This document shows, piece after piece, positions 26,377 through 35,126 of a stretch of 64,000 nt of DNA (positions are counted from its first letter, which is position 1; each line of letters starts with the position of its first letter). A model generated the notes under the pieces. The model searched no databases. It had not been told where the DNA came from and saw nothing but the letters and a program-made list of their open reading frames with translations. The position numbers and the translations under genes are program-made. Source of the DNA: Hymenobacter sediminicola (GTDB lineage: Bacteria > Bacteroidota > Bacteroidia > Cytophagales > Hymenobacteraceae); the NCBI RefSeq assembly GCF_014250515.1, contig NZ_CP060202.1, forward strand, positions 3,097,001 through 3,161,000, read 5' to 3'.

Positions 26377-27498
26377 ATGATGGCTACTCCGTTTCCTGTC
26401 GCCCACCGTGTTGCTTGGTTGCTGGCTGGAGTACTGGTATTAGCCATGGTAGCGGTTGCTGCCCTGCAGCAGCATACTGCTCCACGCGTATCAGTGCCGG
26501 CTGATGCTGGTGAAACTTCTGCGGCTACCCGCCGCGTAGCGGGTCGTTTGCTGGGCGTGAATTGGGTGGCGGCCGACTCTGCGTCGAGCCAGGATATGGA
26601 GCCGCTGGTGCGCGCCCACGTGACCTGGATTGCCCAAACACCTTTTGGCTGGCAGCCCGACGCGGCTCAACCGCAAGTGCGCCTGCATACCGGTGCGGGC
26701 AGCCGCAACTACTGGGGCGAAAGTGACCGGGGCCTCATCCGCACGGCATTGTTGGCGCGGCAGCGTGGCATCCGGACAATGCTCAAGCCGCATCTGTGGC
26801 TGCGCAGCGGCGGCACCTGGCCCGGCGACGTGAGTATGCGTTCCGAAGCCGACTGGCAGCAGTGGTTTGCGGCGTACACCACCTTCATTGTGCACTATGC
26901 TGCGCTGGCCGAGACCAACGGTATGGAGGCGCTGTGCATCGGGACGGAGCTGGAGAAAACAGTAAGCCACGAGGCGGAGTGGCGCGCCCTCATCGAGCGG
27001 GTGCGCCAAGTGTATCACGGCCCGCTCACGTACGCCGCCAACTGGAGCGGGGAGTTCGAGCAGGTGAAGTTCTGGGACGCGCTGGACTACATTGGGGTGC
27101 AAGCCTACTTCCCGCTCAGCACCACCGAGCGGCCCACCAAAGCGGCACTGCTGAAAGCCTGGCGCACGCCGCTGGCCCGCATGGCCGCCGTGCAGAAACG
27201 CTATGGCAAGCCTGTGCTGTTCACAGAAGCCGGCTACAAAACCACGCCCGATGCCGCCATTCAGCCCTGGGTATGGCCCGACCGCAACGCCCTGCCCACC
27301 ACCCCCGACGAAACCACACAACGCGTCTGCTACGAGGCGATGTTCGAGACGTTCTGGCCGCAGCCGTGGTTTCAGGGCATCTTCATCTGGAAATGGTACC
27401 CCGGCCTGCAACCCAGTGGCTCTGCCCGACGCCACCTCGACTTCACGCCCCAGCACAAACCCGCCGAGCAGGTGATGGCGCAGTGGTATGGAAAGTGA
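26377..27498 (+). CDS. Glycoside hydrolase family 113-like protein
   Basis: A 373-residue enzyme with an N-terminal signal/anchor helix (AWLLAGVLVLAMVAVAAL), then a TIM-barrel of the GH113 type (beta-1,4-mannanases and relatives). Typical parts are GVNWVAADSA at the first strand, IRTMLKPHLWLRSGGTW, ALCIGTELEKTVSHE with the predicted acid/base Glu, and KPVLFTEAGYKTTPDA with the predicted nucleophile Glu, then FQGIFIWKWYPGL. It probably acts in the periplasm or on the membrane surface on a beta-mannan-like glycan, but the substrate is inferred from the family. It stands alone between the LolD gene (divergent) and sucC. Confidence 0.85.
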   Translation: MMATPFPVAHRVAWLLAGVLVLAMVAVAALQQHTAPRVSVPADAGETSAATRRVAGRLLGVNWVAADSASSQDMEPLVRAHVTWIAQTPFGWQPDAAQPQVRLHTGAGSRNYWGESDRGLIRTALLARQRGIRTMLKPHLWLRSGGTWPGDVSMRSEADWQQWFAAYTTFIVHYAALAETNGMEALCIGTELEKTVSHEAEWRALIERVRQVYHGPLTYAANWSGEFEQVKFWDALDYIGVQAYFPLSTTERPTKAALLKAWRTPLARMAAVQKRYGKPVLFTEAGYKTTPDAAIQPWVWPDRNALPTTPDETTQRVCYEAMFETFWPQPWFQGIFIWKWYPGLQPSGSARRHLDFTPQHKPAEQVMAQWYGK

Positions 27499-27526
27499 TG
27501 AGGTGATGGAGTAGATAGGTGAATGT

Positions 27527-27625
27527 GTCATCCTGAGCTTGCGCAGGGCCTTATCAATATAGAACAGCTGGCATATCAACATCTCGTTCTGCTGTGATGA
27601 AGTTCTTCGCAGGCTCAGGATGACA
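27527..27625. repeat. Dispersed ~90-bp palindromic repeat (copy 1)
   Basis: Left arm GTCATCCTGAGCTTGCGCAG and right arm CTTCGCAGGCTCAGGATGAC pair with a few mismatches around ~57 bases containing GGCCTTATC and AGAACAGCTGGCATATC. The same arms recur at 46164-46253 and, as a single arm, at 44029-44058. It lies between the GH113 gene and sucC. Confidence 0.75.
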
Positions 27626-27728
27626 GACCCTTTTCACCTCATCCCTGCATCATCTCTTCACTTACTCCCCCCTTTTGCCTACTTTCGCGCTTAGTAACCC
27701 ACCCCGAACATCTCTTTAACCGACCTTT

Positions 27729-28931
27729 ATGAACATTCACGAGTATCAGGGCAAAGAAATCTTGAAACGCTACGGCGTGCGCGTGCAGGAAGGCATCACG
27801 GCCGACACTGCCGAGCAGGCGGTGGAAGCGGCCAAGAAGCTGACTGAAGAAACCGGCACGAGCTGGTACGTTATCAAAGCCCAGATTCATGCGGGCGGCC
27901 GGGGCAAAGGCGGTGGAGTGAAACTCGCCAAAAACCTGGAGCAGGTGAAAGAAATTGCCGGCCAGATCATCGGCATGCAGCTCGTAACTAAGCAAACCGG
28001 CGCCGAAGGCCGCAAGGTGCACAAGGTGCTGATTGCGCAGGACGTATACTACCCCGGCGCTTCGGAAACCAAGGAATACTACATGAGCGTGCTGCTGGAC
28101 CGTGCGACCGGCAAAAACGTCATCATCTACACCACTGAGGGTGGCATGGACATCGAGGAAGTTGCCGAGGCACACCCCGAGAAAATCCACCGCGAACATG
28201 TAGACCCCCGCGTAGGTCTGCGTCCGTTCCAGGCTGCTAAAATTGCCTTCAACCTGGGCCTGACTGGCCCAGCCCAGAAGGAAATGGTAAAGTTCGTACA
28301 GGCCCTGTACAAGGCCTACGACGAGACGGACTCGGCTATGTTCGAAATCAACCCCGTTCTGAAGACGTCGGACGACAAGATTCTGGCCGTTGACGCCAAA
28401 GTAACTCTCGACGAAAACGCCCTGTACCGCCACAAGGACTTCGTGGAGCTGCGCGACACCAACGAGGAAGACCCGTTGGAAGTGGAAGCTTCGCTTTCCA
28501 ACCTGAACTATGTGAAGCTCGACGGCAACGTGGGCTGCATGGTGAACGGCGCTGGCCTGGCCATGGCCACCATGGACATCATCAAGCTGAGCGGCGGCGA
28601 GCCGGCCAACTTCCTCGACGTAGGGGGTGGAGCCAACGCCCAGACGGTGGAAGCGGGTTTCCGCATCATCCTGAAGGATCCGAACGTGAAAGCCATCCTC
28701 ATCAACATCTTCGGCGGCATCGTGCGCTGCGACCGGGTGGCGAATGGCGTGGTAGAAGCCTACAAGAACATCGGCGACATCAAAGTGCCCATCATCGTGC
28801 GTCTGCAGGGCACCAACGCCGAAGAAGGCGCCCGCATCATCGACGAAAGCGGCCTGAAAGTGTACTCGGCTGTATTGCTGAAAGATGCTGCTGAGCGTGT
28901 GAAAGAAGTACTGGCTGCCCAAGGCATCTAG
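27729..28931 (+). CDS. sucC: Succinyl-CoA ligase (ADP-forming) beta subunit
   Basis: Citric-acid-cycle enzyme subunit of 400 residues, in complex with SucD making succinate, CoA and ATP from succinyl-CoA. The ATP-grasp N-terminal domain begins [17 protein letters not shown], with [17 protein letters not shown] for nucleotide binding, FEINPVLKT and [15 protein letters not shown] for metal binding, and a C-terminal CoA-ligase domain with [18 protein letters not shown] and [14 protein letters not shown]. Length and motif order are normal. sucD is not adjacent, as is common in Bacteroidota. A bidirectional terminator follows. Confidence 0.97.
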   Translation: MNIHEYQGKEILKRYGVRVQEGITADTAEQAVEAAKKLTEETGTSWYVIKAQIHAGGRGKGGGVKLAKNLEQVKEIAGQIIGMQLVTKQTGAEGRKVHKVLIAQDVYYPGASETKEYYMSVLLDRATGKNVIIYTTEGGMDIEEVAEAHPEKIHREHVDPRVGLRPFQAAKIAFNLGLTGPAQKEMVKFVQALYKAYDETDSAMFEINPVLKTSDDKILAVDAKVTLDENALYRHKDFVELRDTNEEDPLEVEASLSNLNYVKLDGNVGCMVNGAGLAMATMDIIKLSGGEPANFLDVGGGANAQTVEAGFRIILKDPNVKAILINIFGGIVRCDRVANGVVEAYKNIGDIKVPIIVRLQGTNAEEGARIIDESGLKVYSAVLLKDAAERVKEVLAAQGI

Positions 28932-28960
28932 GTTCGTCTGACACACTCATTTGCACAGAA

Positions 28961-28994
28961 AAAGCCCGTCCGGATATCTGGACGGGCCTTTTCT
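28961..28994. terminator. Bidirectional terminator between sucC and ohr paralogue
   Basis: GCCCGTCC / GGACGGGC stem with A-run before and CTTTTCTT after, placed between two convergent genes. Confidence 0.8.
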
Positions 28995-29017
28995 TGTTGG
29001 GCTGATGGAATCTACGG

Positions 29018-29500
29018 TTAGCCTTTGGCAGCTACACCGGCGTTTTCATCGGCTTCTACGGGCAGGGCCTCGCCTTTCACGCGCAGTTCCACTTCCATGT
29101 TGCCGCGGGTGCCTACCGAGTACGGGCAGATTTTGTGGGCCTGGCGCACCATTTCCACGGTTTTCTGCTGATCGAACGATTTCAGGTCGACGTCGAGCAC
29201 AGCCGACAGGCCGTAGCCCTCGCCTTCCTGAAACAGTGTTACCGAGCATTTCACCTCGGTTTGTGGGTCGAGCTTGTCGCCGGCGCGCTGGGCAATAACG
29301 AGCAGAGCCTGTTGAAAGCACGACGAGTAGCCGGCAGCAAACAGTTCTTCGGGGTTGGTGGCGTTCTTCTTGCCGCCAAGTCCTTCCGGCACCGACATAT
29401 CCATATCAATGATGCCGGTGGCGGAGCGGACGTGGCCGCTACGGCCGCCTACAGCCGTAGCGTCGGCGGTATACAGGTTCTTTTTTTCAGTGGAAGCCAT
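29018..29500 (-). CDS. OsmC/Ohr-family peroxidase, second paralogue
   Basis: A 160-residue Ohr-type thiol peroxidase. Catalytic cysteines are in FAAGYSSCFQQALL (Cys61) and HKICPYSVGTRG, and the N-terminal part has the Ohr pattern TAVGGRSGHVRSATG. Compared with the Ohr at 19058 it carries a ~20-residue acidic C-terminal extension (EALPVEADENAGVAAKG) and shares only the core motifs. No ohrR lies beside it, so its control is separate. The Met at 29500 (MASTEKKNLYTADATA) is preferred over an upstream start at 29584, because the extension is unlike the family. Confidence 0.9.
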   Translation of the reverse strand: MASTEKKNLYTADATAVGGRSGHVRSATGIIDMDMSVPEGLGGKKNATNPEELFAAGYSSCFQQALLVIAQRAGDKLDPQTEVKCSVTLFQEGEGYGLSAVLDVDLKSFDQQKTVEMVRQAHKICPYSVGTRGNMEVELRVKGEALPVEADENAGVAAKG

Positions 29501-29601
29501 AAGTAGAAAATGTTCGGGTTGTGTGCTAAGGCTAACTGCTTTACCGGCCGGAAGGTTGTAGCCAGCCCGAACATGATTTTGCATAAAATGGCCTACGTTG
29601 T

Positions 29602-29632
29602 TTTGTGCGGCGGCATTTTCTCTCTAGTTTTG
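29602..29632 (+). promoter_or_regulatory. Consensus Bacteroidota promoter of tRNA-Arg
   Basis: A -33 TTTG at 29602-29605, exactly 19 bases, then TAGTTTTG at 29625-29632, a perfect match to TTTG-N19-TAnnTTTG. The tRNA begins 14 bases downstream. Confidence 0.8.
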
Positions 29633-29645
29633 CGCCTCCTTACCG

Positions 29646-29717
29646 GGTTGCGTAGTACAACGGATAGTATGGGAGCCTCCGAAGCTCTAGATCTAGGTTC
29701 GATTCCTAGCGCGACCA
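29646..29717 (+). tRNA. tRNA-Arg (anticodon CCG)
   Basis: A 72-nt cloverleaf. The acceptor stem GGTTGCG / CGCGACC has one G-U and discriminator A. The anticodon arm GGAGCCTCCGAAGCTCT gives anticodon CCG (codon CGG), and the T-arm is CTAGGTTCGATTCCTAG. The D-stem is short (GTAC / GTAT with one G-U). CCA is not encoded. A terminator follows immediately. Confidence 0.92.
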
Positions 29718-29718
29718 C

Positions 29719-29756
29719 AAAAAAGCCCTTCAGATATTTCTGAGGGGCTTTTTATC
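29719..29756 (+). terminator. Terminator of tRNA-Arg
   Basis: AAGCCCTTCAG / CTGAGGGGCTT stem (one G-U) followed by TTTTT. After it, 29757-30256 holds no gene I can support; see the finding on a possible gene remnant at 29826-30056. Confidence 0.8.
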
Positions 29757-30256
29757 TTATCAGGAGTCAGATTAGATGAAATAGGGCTTCTTTATTCCCC
29801 TACCACAGAGCCTGAGGTTATGGTGCTAATGCGTCCGTAATATATAGGTGGTACTTGCCACGGTAGAAAGCTCATACACGAACGATGGCGCTACCTGTGG
29901 CTTGTCAGGCGTGGCTTTGACTGCTACTATTGGAGCCTTTACCGGCAGGATCTGGAAAAACGGATTGGGATTCTCGCCTTGCGCGACTGTAAGCTTCGTA
30001 CTGCTAGTCGCTTTCAGGCCATTATGCGCCCGGCAGGTGCCACGCAAAAGCCTCACCTGGCAAGTCCAAAATAACAGGTGTTGTATCCTGCGCCGTCCTG
30101 TGCTGTCCGGTTCTCAGTGTTGGTCCATGACACGGTTCGTAGCTTTCTGTATTCCCCTGCCCCACGTCCCTGAGAGTATAGCGCGTAGGCAACTGCAGCC
30201 CCCTTTCATCATAGCGGGCTTTAGATACGGTGCTTGGCAACCGTGGCCAGGAAACG

Positions 30257-30264
30257 TACTTTTG
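30257..30264 (+). promoter_or_regulatory. Candidate -7 element upstream of the SulP gene
   Basis: TACTTTTG matches TAnnTTTG. A TTGG near 30235 lies about 19 bases upstream but is an imperfect -33 box. It would give a 5' leader of about 125 nt ending at the ATG at 30395. Confidence 0.4.
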
Positions 30265-30339
30265 CCAACGCAAATGCACGACGTCACTTCGCCCATATTC
30301 AAGCTTACTCCGCTCTGAAGACTGGTTTGCCTGCTTTGT

Positions 30340-30377
30340 GCCGCCGCTTTCCACTGAAAGCGTGCGGCTTTTCTTTT
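30340..30377 (+). terminator. Terminator-like hairpin in the SulP leader
   Basis: GCCGC-CGCTTTC / GAAAGCG-T-GCGGC forms a 12-bp stem with one bulge and a CACT loop, followed by TTTTCTTTT. It ends only 17 bases before the ATG, inside the probable leader, so it can be an attenuator or the end of a short RNA made from about 30269. Confidence 0.6.
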
Positions 30378-30394
30378 GCCTTGTTCCAGCTCGC

Positions 30395-31939
30395 ATGCCT
30401 CAGCTTCTGCCCTACCTCGCGCAGTATAAACTCAACGTTAAAAACGAAATTCTAGCGGGCCTAACGACGGCGCTGGCGCTGGTGCCGGAAGTAGTCGCGT
30501 TTGCCCTACTCGCCCACATCAGTCCGCTGGTGGGTATCGGCTCGGCATTTATTATTTGTCTTATCACCAGCGTTTTCGGGGGCCGACCCGGCATGATTTC
30601 CGGGGCGGCCGGCTCGGTGGCGGTGGTGATTGTGAGTCTGGTGGTGCAGCACGGCCCCGACTATCTATTCGCTGCCGTGGTGCTGATGGGCTTGCTGCAA
30701 GTGGCTATTGGGCTGCTGCGGCTGGGCAAATTTATCCGGCTGGTGCCGCAGCCGGTGGTCTATGGCTTCGTCAATGGATTGGCAGTCATCATCTTTATGG
30801 CGCAGCTGGAGCAGTTTAAGGTGCGCGATGCTGCTGGCACAGAGCAGTGGCTTACGGGCGAGCCTCTGCTGCTGATGCTGGGACTGGTGGCCCTCACCAT
30901 GGCCATTGTGTACTTTCTGCCCAAGCTCACGAAGGCTGTTCCGGCCTCGCTGGTGGCCATTATAGTGGTGTCGGCGCTGGTGATTTTGGGCGGGCTCGAT
31001 ACCAAATCAGTGGGCGACATTGCTTCTATTGCGGGCGGGCTGCCTACGTTTCATGTGCCACAGGTACCGCTGGCCTGGCACACATTGGTTATCGTGTTTC
31101 CCTACGCCCTCATCATGGCGCTGGTGGGCCTCACCGAAAGCCTGCTGACACTGACCGTAGTGGATGAAATGACCGATACCCGCGGCCGGGGCAACCAAGA
31201 CTGTGTAGCGCAAGGCCTTGCCAACATCACCTCGGGTTTTTTCGGCGGTATGGGCGGTTGTGCCATGATCGGGCAAACCATGGTCAATCTGGAATCGAGG
31301 GGGCGTGGGCGGCTGTCTGGATTGGTAGCGGCGGTGGCGCTGGCATTGTTCGTAGTGGTGGGCTCATCCCTGATTGAGCGGCTGCCGCTGGCCGCGCTGG
31401 TGGGTGTGATGTTTATGGTGGTAATTGGCACGTTTGAATGGGCCAGCCTACGCATTTTGCGCCGGATGCCCCGGGCCGATGTGCTGGTGATGCTTGTGGT
31501 GACGCTCGTGACGGCCATTTCGCAGAATCTGGCGCTGGCGGTGCTGCTGGGCGTCGTTATTTCTGCCCTGGTATTTGCCTGGGAAAACGCCAAGCGCATT
31601 CGGGCACGTAAGTATCTGGATGAAGCCGGCGTGCGCCACTATGAAATCTACGGCCCGTTGTTTTTCGGCTCGGTGCAGGCGTTCAGCGAGAAGTTCGACA
31701 CGGCCGGTGACCCGCAGCAGATTGTTATTGATTTTCAGGAAAGCCGCGTGGCCGATATGTCGGCCATTGAGGCCCTGCACAAACTCACGGAACGCTACCA
31801 CCGCCTGGGCAAAACGGTGCACTTGCGCCACCTCAGCCCCGACTGCCGCCGTCTATTGGCCAACGCCGATTCCATTATCGAAGTTAACGTTCTGGAAGAC
31901 CCACTGTACACCGTAGCCGGCGCCAACCAAATGTACTAG
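30395..31939 (+). CDS. SulP/SLC26-family anion transporter with STAS domain
   Basis: Integral membrane protein of 514 residues. The transport domain has ~12-14 hydrophobic segments, with the family start ILAGLTTALALVPEVVAFALL, SPLVGIGSAFIICLI, FGGRPGMISGAAGSVAV and the internal IGQTMVNLESRGRGRLSG. The last ~110 residues form a STAS domain (YEIYGPLFFGSVQAFSEKF, QIVIDFQESRVADMSAIEA). SulP members carry sulfate, bicarbonate or other anions; a carbonic anhydrase elsewhere in the window does not settle the substrate. ATG 30395 (MPQLLPYLAQYKLN) is chosen over an earlier in-frame start at 30230, whose extension would run through the hairpin. Confidence 0.92.
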   Translation: MPQLLPYLAQYKLNVKNEILAGLTTALALVPEVVAFALLAHISPLVGIGSAFIICLITSVFGGRPGMISGAAGSVAVVIVSLVVQHGPDYLFAAVVLMGLLQVAIGLLRLGKFIRLVPQPVVYGFVNGLAVIIFMAQLEQFKVRDAAGTEQWLTGEPLLLMLGLVALTMAIVYFLPKLTKAVPASLVAIIVVSALVILGGLDTKSVGDIASIAGGLPTFHVPQVPLAWHTLVIVFPYALIMALVGLTESLLTLTVVDEMTDTRGRGNQDCVAQGLANITSGFFGGMGGCAMIGQTMVNLESRGRGRLSGLVAAVALALFVVVGSSLIERLPLAALVGVMFMVVIGTFEWASLRILRRMPRADVLVMLVVTLVTAISQNLALAVLLGVVISALVFAWENAKRIRARKYLDEAGVRHYEIYGPLFFGSVQAFSEKFDTAGDPQQIVIDFQESRVADMSAIEALHKLTERYHRLGKTVHLRHLSPDCRRLLANADSIIEVNVLEDPLYTVAGANQMY

Positions 31940-32077
31940 CGTTGGGCCCAGCCCCTGATAAAGGCACTCTCAATCGAGTGTGGGACCATTGCGGACAAAG
32001 TATATCTTCCTACAACGACTGGCTTCCGCAGCCGTTCCTATGGCTGTACTACTCTATTCCGTTCCCCGTTCTGCCCC

Positions 32078-33961
32078 ATGAAAAAGCCCTACCTGCTCCT
32101 GCTTGCGCTCCTGCTGCCACTGCTGGCTGTGTCTCAGACGCCGGCCATTACCCGCCTCAACCCAACCAACTGGTGGGTAGGCATGAAGTACGCCAACGTG
32201 CAGCTGCTTGTGTATGGCCCACAGGCCGGCACTCTCACCTACTCTATCACCTACCCCGGCGTCAAGCTCACGAAAACCAACACCGTTGAGAATCCGAACT
32301 ACGCCTTTCTCGACCTGAGCATTGCGCCTACAGCCAAGCCCGGCATTGTGCGGCTGGTAGGCAAAAAAGGGACCCAGACTGTAACTCAGAACTGGGAATT
32401 GAAGGCGCGCGACAACAGCCCAAAGGCCCAGGGCGTTACGCAGGCCGATTTCATCTATCTGGCTATGCCCGACCGGTTTGCCAATGGCGACCCAACCAAC
32501 GACAAGTTTGCCGACATGGCTGACCCCAGTTCTGACCGCGCCAACCCGTTCCTGCGCCACGGCGGCGACCTGCAGGGCGCGGCGCAGCACATCGGCTACC
32601 TCAAAGACCTGGGCGTAACAGCCGTGTGGTTTACGCCAGTTATCGAAAACGACCAGAGCCTAACGGATGAAGGCGGCGCCAAACGCTCGGCGTACCACGG
32701 CTACGGCTTCACCGACCACTACAACGTGGACCGCCGCCTGGGAGGCAACGCTGCCTACAAGACGTATGTGCAGCAGGCCCATGCCGCCGGCCTGAAAGTA
32801 GTGCAAGATGCTGTGTACAACCATGTCGGCAACAACCATTGGTTTATCAAGGATCTGCCGATGAAGACTTGGCTCCATCAATGGCCCACGTACACCAACA
32901 CCTCTTACCGTCAGCAGCCCATTACGGACCCGCACGCAGCCCAGATTGACCGCCGCGTAACGCTCGACGGCTGGTTTGTGCCCTTCCTACCCGACCTGAA
33001 CCAGCAGAACCCCTACGTTGCCAATTTCCTGATTCAGCATGCCCTGTGGTCGGTGGAGATGTTTGGGGTAGACGCGTGGCGCATTGATACCTACATGTAC
33101 AACGACCAGCCGTTCATGAACCGTTGCAATGCGGCACTGCTGGCCGAATATCCGCGCATCCACATCTTCGGCGAGTCGTCGGTGAGCAATGTGGTAGACC
33201 AAGCGTATTACGTGCGCAACAAGATTGACTTTCCGTTTAAGTCGAATCAGCCCGGTGGGCTCGATTTCGTGCTGGAAAATGCTATGCTGGCCGGCCTGAA
33301 AGAAGTAGGTGGCACCTCCGCTACCGGCTGGGACAACGGCGTGCAGCGCGTTTACCAGGCGCTGGCGCAGGATGCTGTGTATCAAGACCCCGGCAAACTC
33401 GTGACCTTTATTGATAACCACGACCACAACCGCTACTTATCGGAAGTAGGGGAAGATATCAGCAAGTACAAGATGGGCCTGACTTGGCTGCTGACCACCC
33501 GCGGGATTCCCAGCATGTATTATGGCACCGAAATTCTGATGAAGAATTTCAAAGACCCTTCCGATGCCGAAGTACGCCGCGACTTTCCTGGCGGTTGGCC
33601 CGGCGACGCGCAGAACAAGTTTACGGCGGCCGGCCGCACCGCACCCGAAAACGATGCCTTCAGCTTTGTGCGCACCCTGGCCACCTACCGCCGTACGCAC
33701 CCGGCGCTGCACTCCGGCAAGCTGATGCAGTATCTGCCGCAGGACGGCCTCTACGTATATTTCCGCTACGATGCCAGCGGCACCGTCATGGTGGCCACCA
33801 ACTCTACCGACAAAGCCGCCGCGCTGCCTACCGCCCGTTTTTCAGAGCGGATGAGTGGCTTCTCGAAAGCCCGCAACGTGCTGAGCAATGAAGCGCTAAG
33901 CAGCCTCAGCACTATTCAACTTCCTGCCAAAACTGCTGTGGTGCTGGAGTTGCAGCGGTAA
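32078..33961 (+). CDS. Secreted alpha-amylase family GH13 (SusA/neopullulanase-like)
   Basis: A 627-residue exported enzyme with signal peptide (LLLLALLLPLLAVSQ). An N-terminal cyclomaltodextrinase-type beta domain (about 20-120, starting ITRLNPTNWWVGMKY) precedes the GH13 barrel. The four catalytic regions are DAVYNHVGNNHWF, DAWRIDTYMYNDQ with nucleophile Asp, HIFGESSVSN with acid/base Glu, and VTFIDNHDHNRYL. A C-terminal beta domain ends the protein. By family it cuts alpha-1,4 and possibly alpha-1,6 bonds in starch, pullulan or cyclodextrins in the periplasm. It resembles SusA of starch-utilisation loci, but no SusCD pair is adjacent. Confidence 0.92.
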   Translation: MKKPYLLLLALLLPLLAVSQTPAITRLNPTNWWVGMKYANVQLLVYGPQAGTLTYSITYPGVKLTKTNTVENPNYAFLDLSIAPTAKPGIVRLVGKKGTQTVTQNWELKARDNSPKAQGVTQADFIYLAMPDRFANGDPTNDKFADMADPSSDRANPFLRHGGDLQGAAQHIGYLKDLGVTAVWFTPVIENDQSLTDEGGAKRSAYHGYGFTDHYNVDRRLGGNAAYKTYVQQAHAAGLKVVQDAVYNHVGNNHWFIKDLPMKTWLHQWPTYTNTSYRQQPITDPHAAQIDRRVTLDGWFVPFLPDLNQQNPYVANFLIQHALWSVEMFGVDAWRIDTYMYNDQPFMNRCNAALLAEYPRIHIFGESSVSNVVDQAYYVRNKIDFPFKSNQPGGLDFVLENAMLAGLKEVGGTSATGWDNGVQRVYQALAQDAVYQDPGKLVTFIDNHDHNRYLSEVGEDISKYKMGLTWLLTTRGIPSMYYGTEILMKNFKDPSDAEVRRDFPGGWPGDAQNKFTAAGRTAPENDAFSFVRTLATYRRTHPALHSGKLMQYLPQDGLYVYFRYDASGTVMVATNSTDKAAALPTARFSERMSGFSKARNVLSNEALSSLSTIQLPAKTAVVLELQR

Positions 33962-34175
33962 AAAGCGGGTTGCTTTCTGCGCAGAAATACTCTGCCTCAG
34001 AGCCGCCACCAAGAATGATTTATACTATTGACAAAAAAGCTTCTACCTCGCATACAAAGAGTATATATATAATTTTATTATTATTTAAGAAACTATCCAT
34101 CATTGTCGAGGTATCCATTGCGGGCAAAGCTTCGTATAGCGGCCCATTACTACATCCACTCAACTCCTCTTTCAC

Positions 34176-34916
34176 ATGTTGAAGCAACTTTTTTCCCTGA
34201 CGGCACTGGCTTTGGTACTTAGCGTCGGCACCGCTACTACCACGCAGGCCCAAACCAAAACCAAGTCGGACGACGAGAAAACCAAAACCAAGGATGCCGA
34301 GATGACCACCAAGACCAAGGTGGCCGACGATGGCAAAATGAAGGTGAAGGGCGAAGCCGCCGACGGCTCGAAGATGAAAGCCACCACCAAGCCCCGCAAA
34401 GGCGCTGACATGAAAAACATGCAGATGAGCGAGGCGGCCCCGGCTGCTGGTGCAGGCGTGATGGTGGGCGGCGCCATGATGACGCCGGACAAAGACATTG
34501 TGGACAATGCCGTAGGCTCCTCGGAGCACACAACGCTGGTAGCCGCCGTGAAGGCGGGTGGCCTGGTGGAAACGCTTAAAGGCGCTGGTCCCTTCACTGT
34601 GTTTGCGCCTACTAACGCGGCATTTGAAAAGCTGCCGGCCGGCACGGTCAACACGCTGGTAATGCCCGAAAACAAGCAGAAGCTGACCACTATCCTGACC
34701 TACCACGTAGTGCCCGGCCGCCTGATGGCTGCTGACCTGAAGGATGGCCAGACGCTGACCACCGTGGAAGGCGAAATGCTGACCGTACACCGCAAAGGCG
34801 ACATGGTGATGCTGCATGACGCAAAAGGCGGCATGGCCAACGTCACGATTCCCAATGTAGTTTCGAGCAATGGCGTAACGCACGTAATCGATACGGTTCT
34901 GATGCCGACCAAGTAA
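34176..34916 (+). CDS. Secreted fasciclin (FAS1) domain protein
   Basis: A 246-residue exported protein. The signal peptide is [26 protein letters not shown] ~75-residue Lys/Asp/Thr-rich low-complexity stretch follows ([21 protein letters not shown]), then a single FAS1 domain: [56 protein letters not shown] and [21 protein letters not shown]1 domains mediate adhesion between cells or matrix. The 214-bp gap upstream is unusually AT-rich (34013-34110) and probably carries the promoter. A weak hairpin with T-run lies after the stop near 34960-34997. Confidence 0.93.
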   Translation: MLKQLFSLTALALVLSVGTATTTQAQTKTKSDDEKTKTKDAEMTTKTKVADDGKMKVKGEAADGSKMKATTKPRKGADMKNMQMSEAAPAAGAGVMVGGAMMTPDKDIVDNAVGSSEHTTLVAAVKAGGLVETLKGAGPFTVFAPTNAAFEKLPAGTVNTLVMPENKQKLTTILTYHVVPGRLMAADLKDGQTLTTVEGEMLTVHRKGDMVMLHDAKGGMANVTIPNVVSSNGVTHVIDTVLMPTK

Positions 34917-35126
34917 TTTCCCTTACTGCTATAGCTGGCATACAGCTGTGGTCAGGCAAGTAGCAGACAGCCGCCTTCGCAAGAGGGTGGCTGTTTTTGT
35001 GTAAATTATAAGGGCGCCACGGCAATTTCTGGCCTTTGCCACAATTTAACTATTTGGCAACTCGCTGATTCTGGCCAAAATCCCGACCTTTGCGGGCGTT
35101 TTCCCCTCAATCTTCTTTTTTCCAGA

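Noticed and set aside
27639..28946. 435-residue open frame antisense to sucC
   Set aside because: sucC is certain on the plus strand; the antisense frame has no family features and begins in its downstream region.
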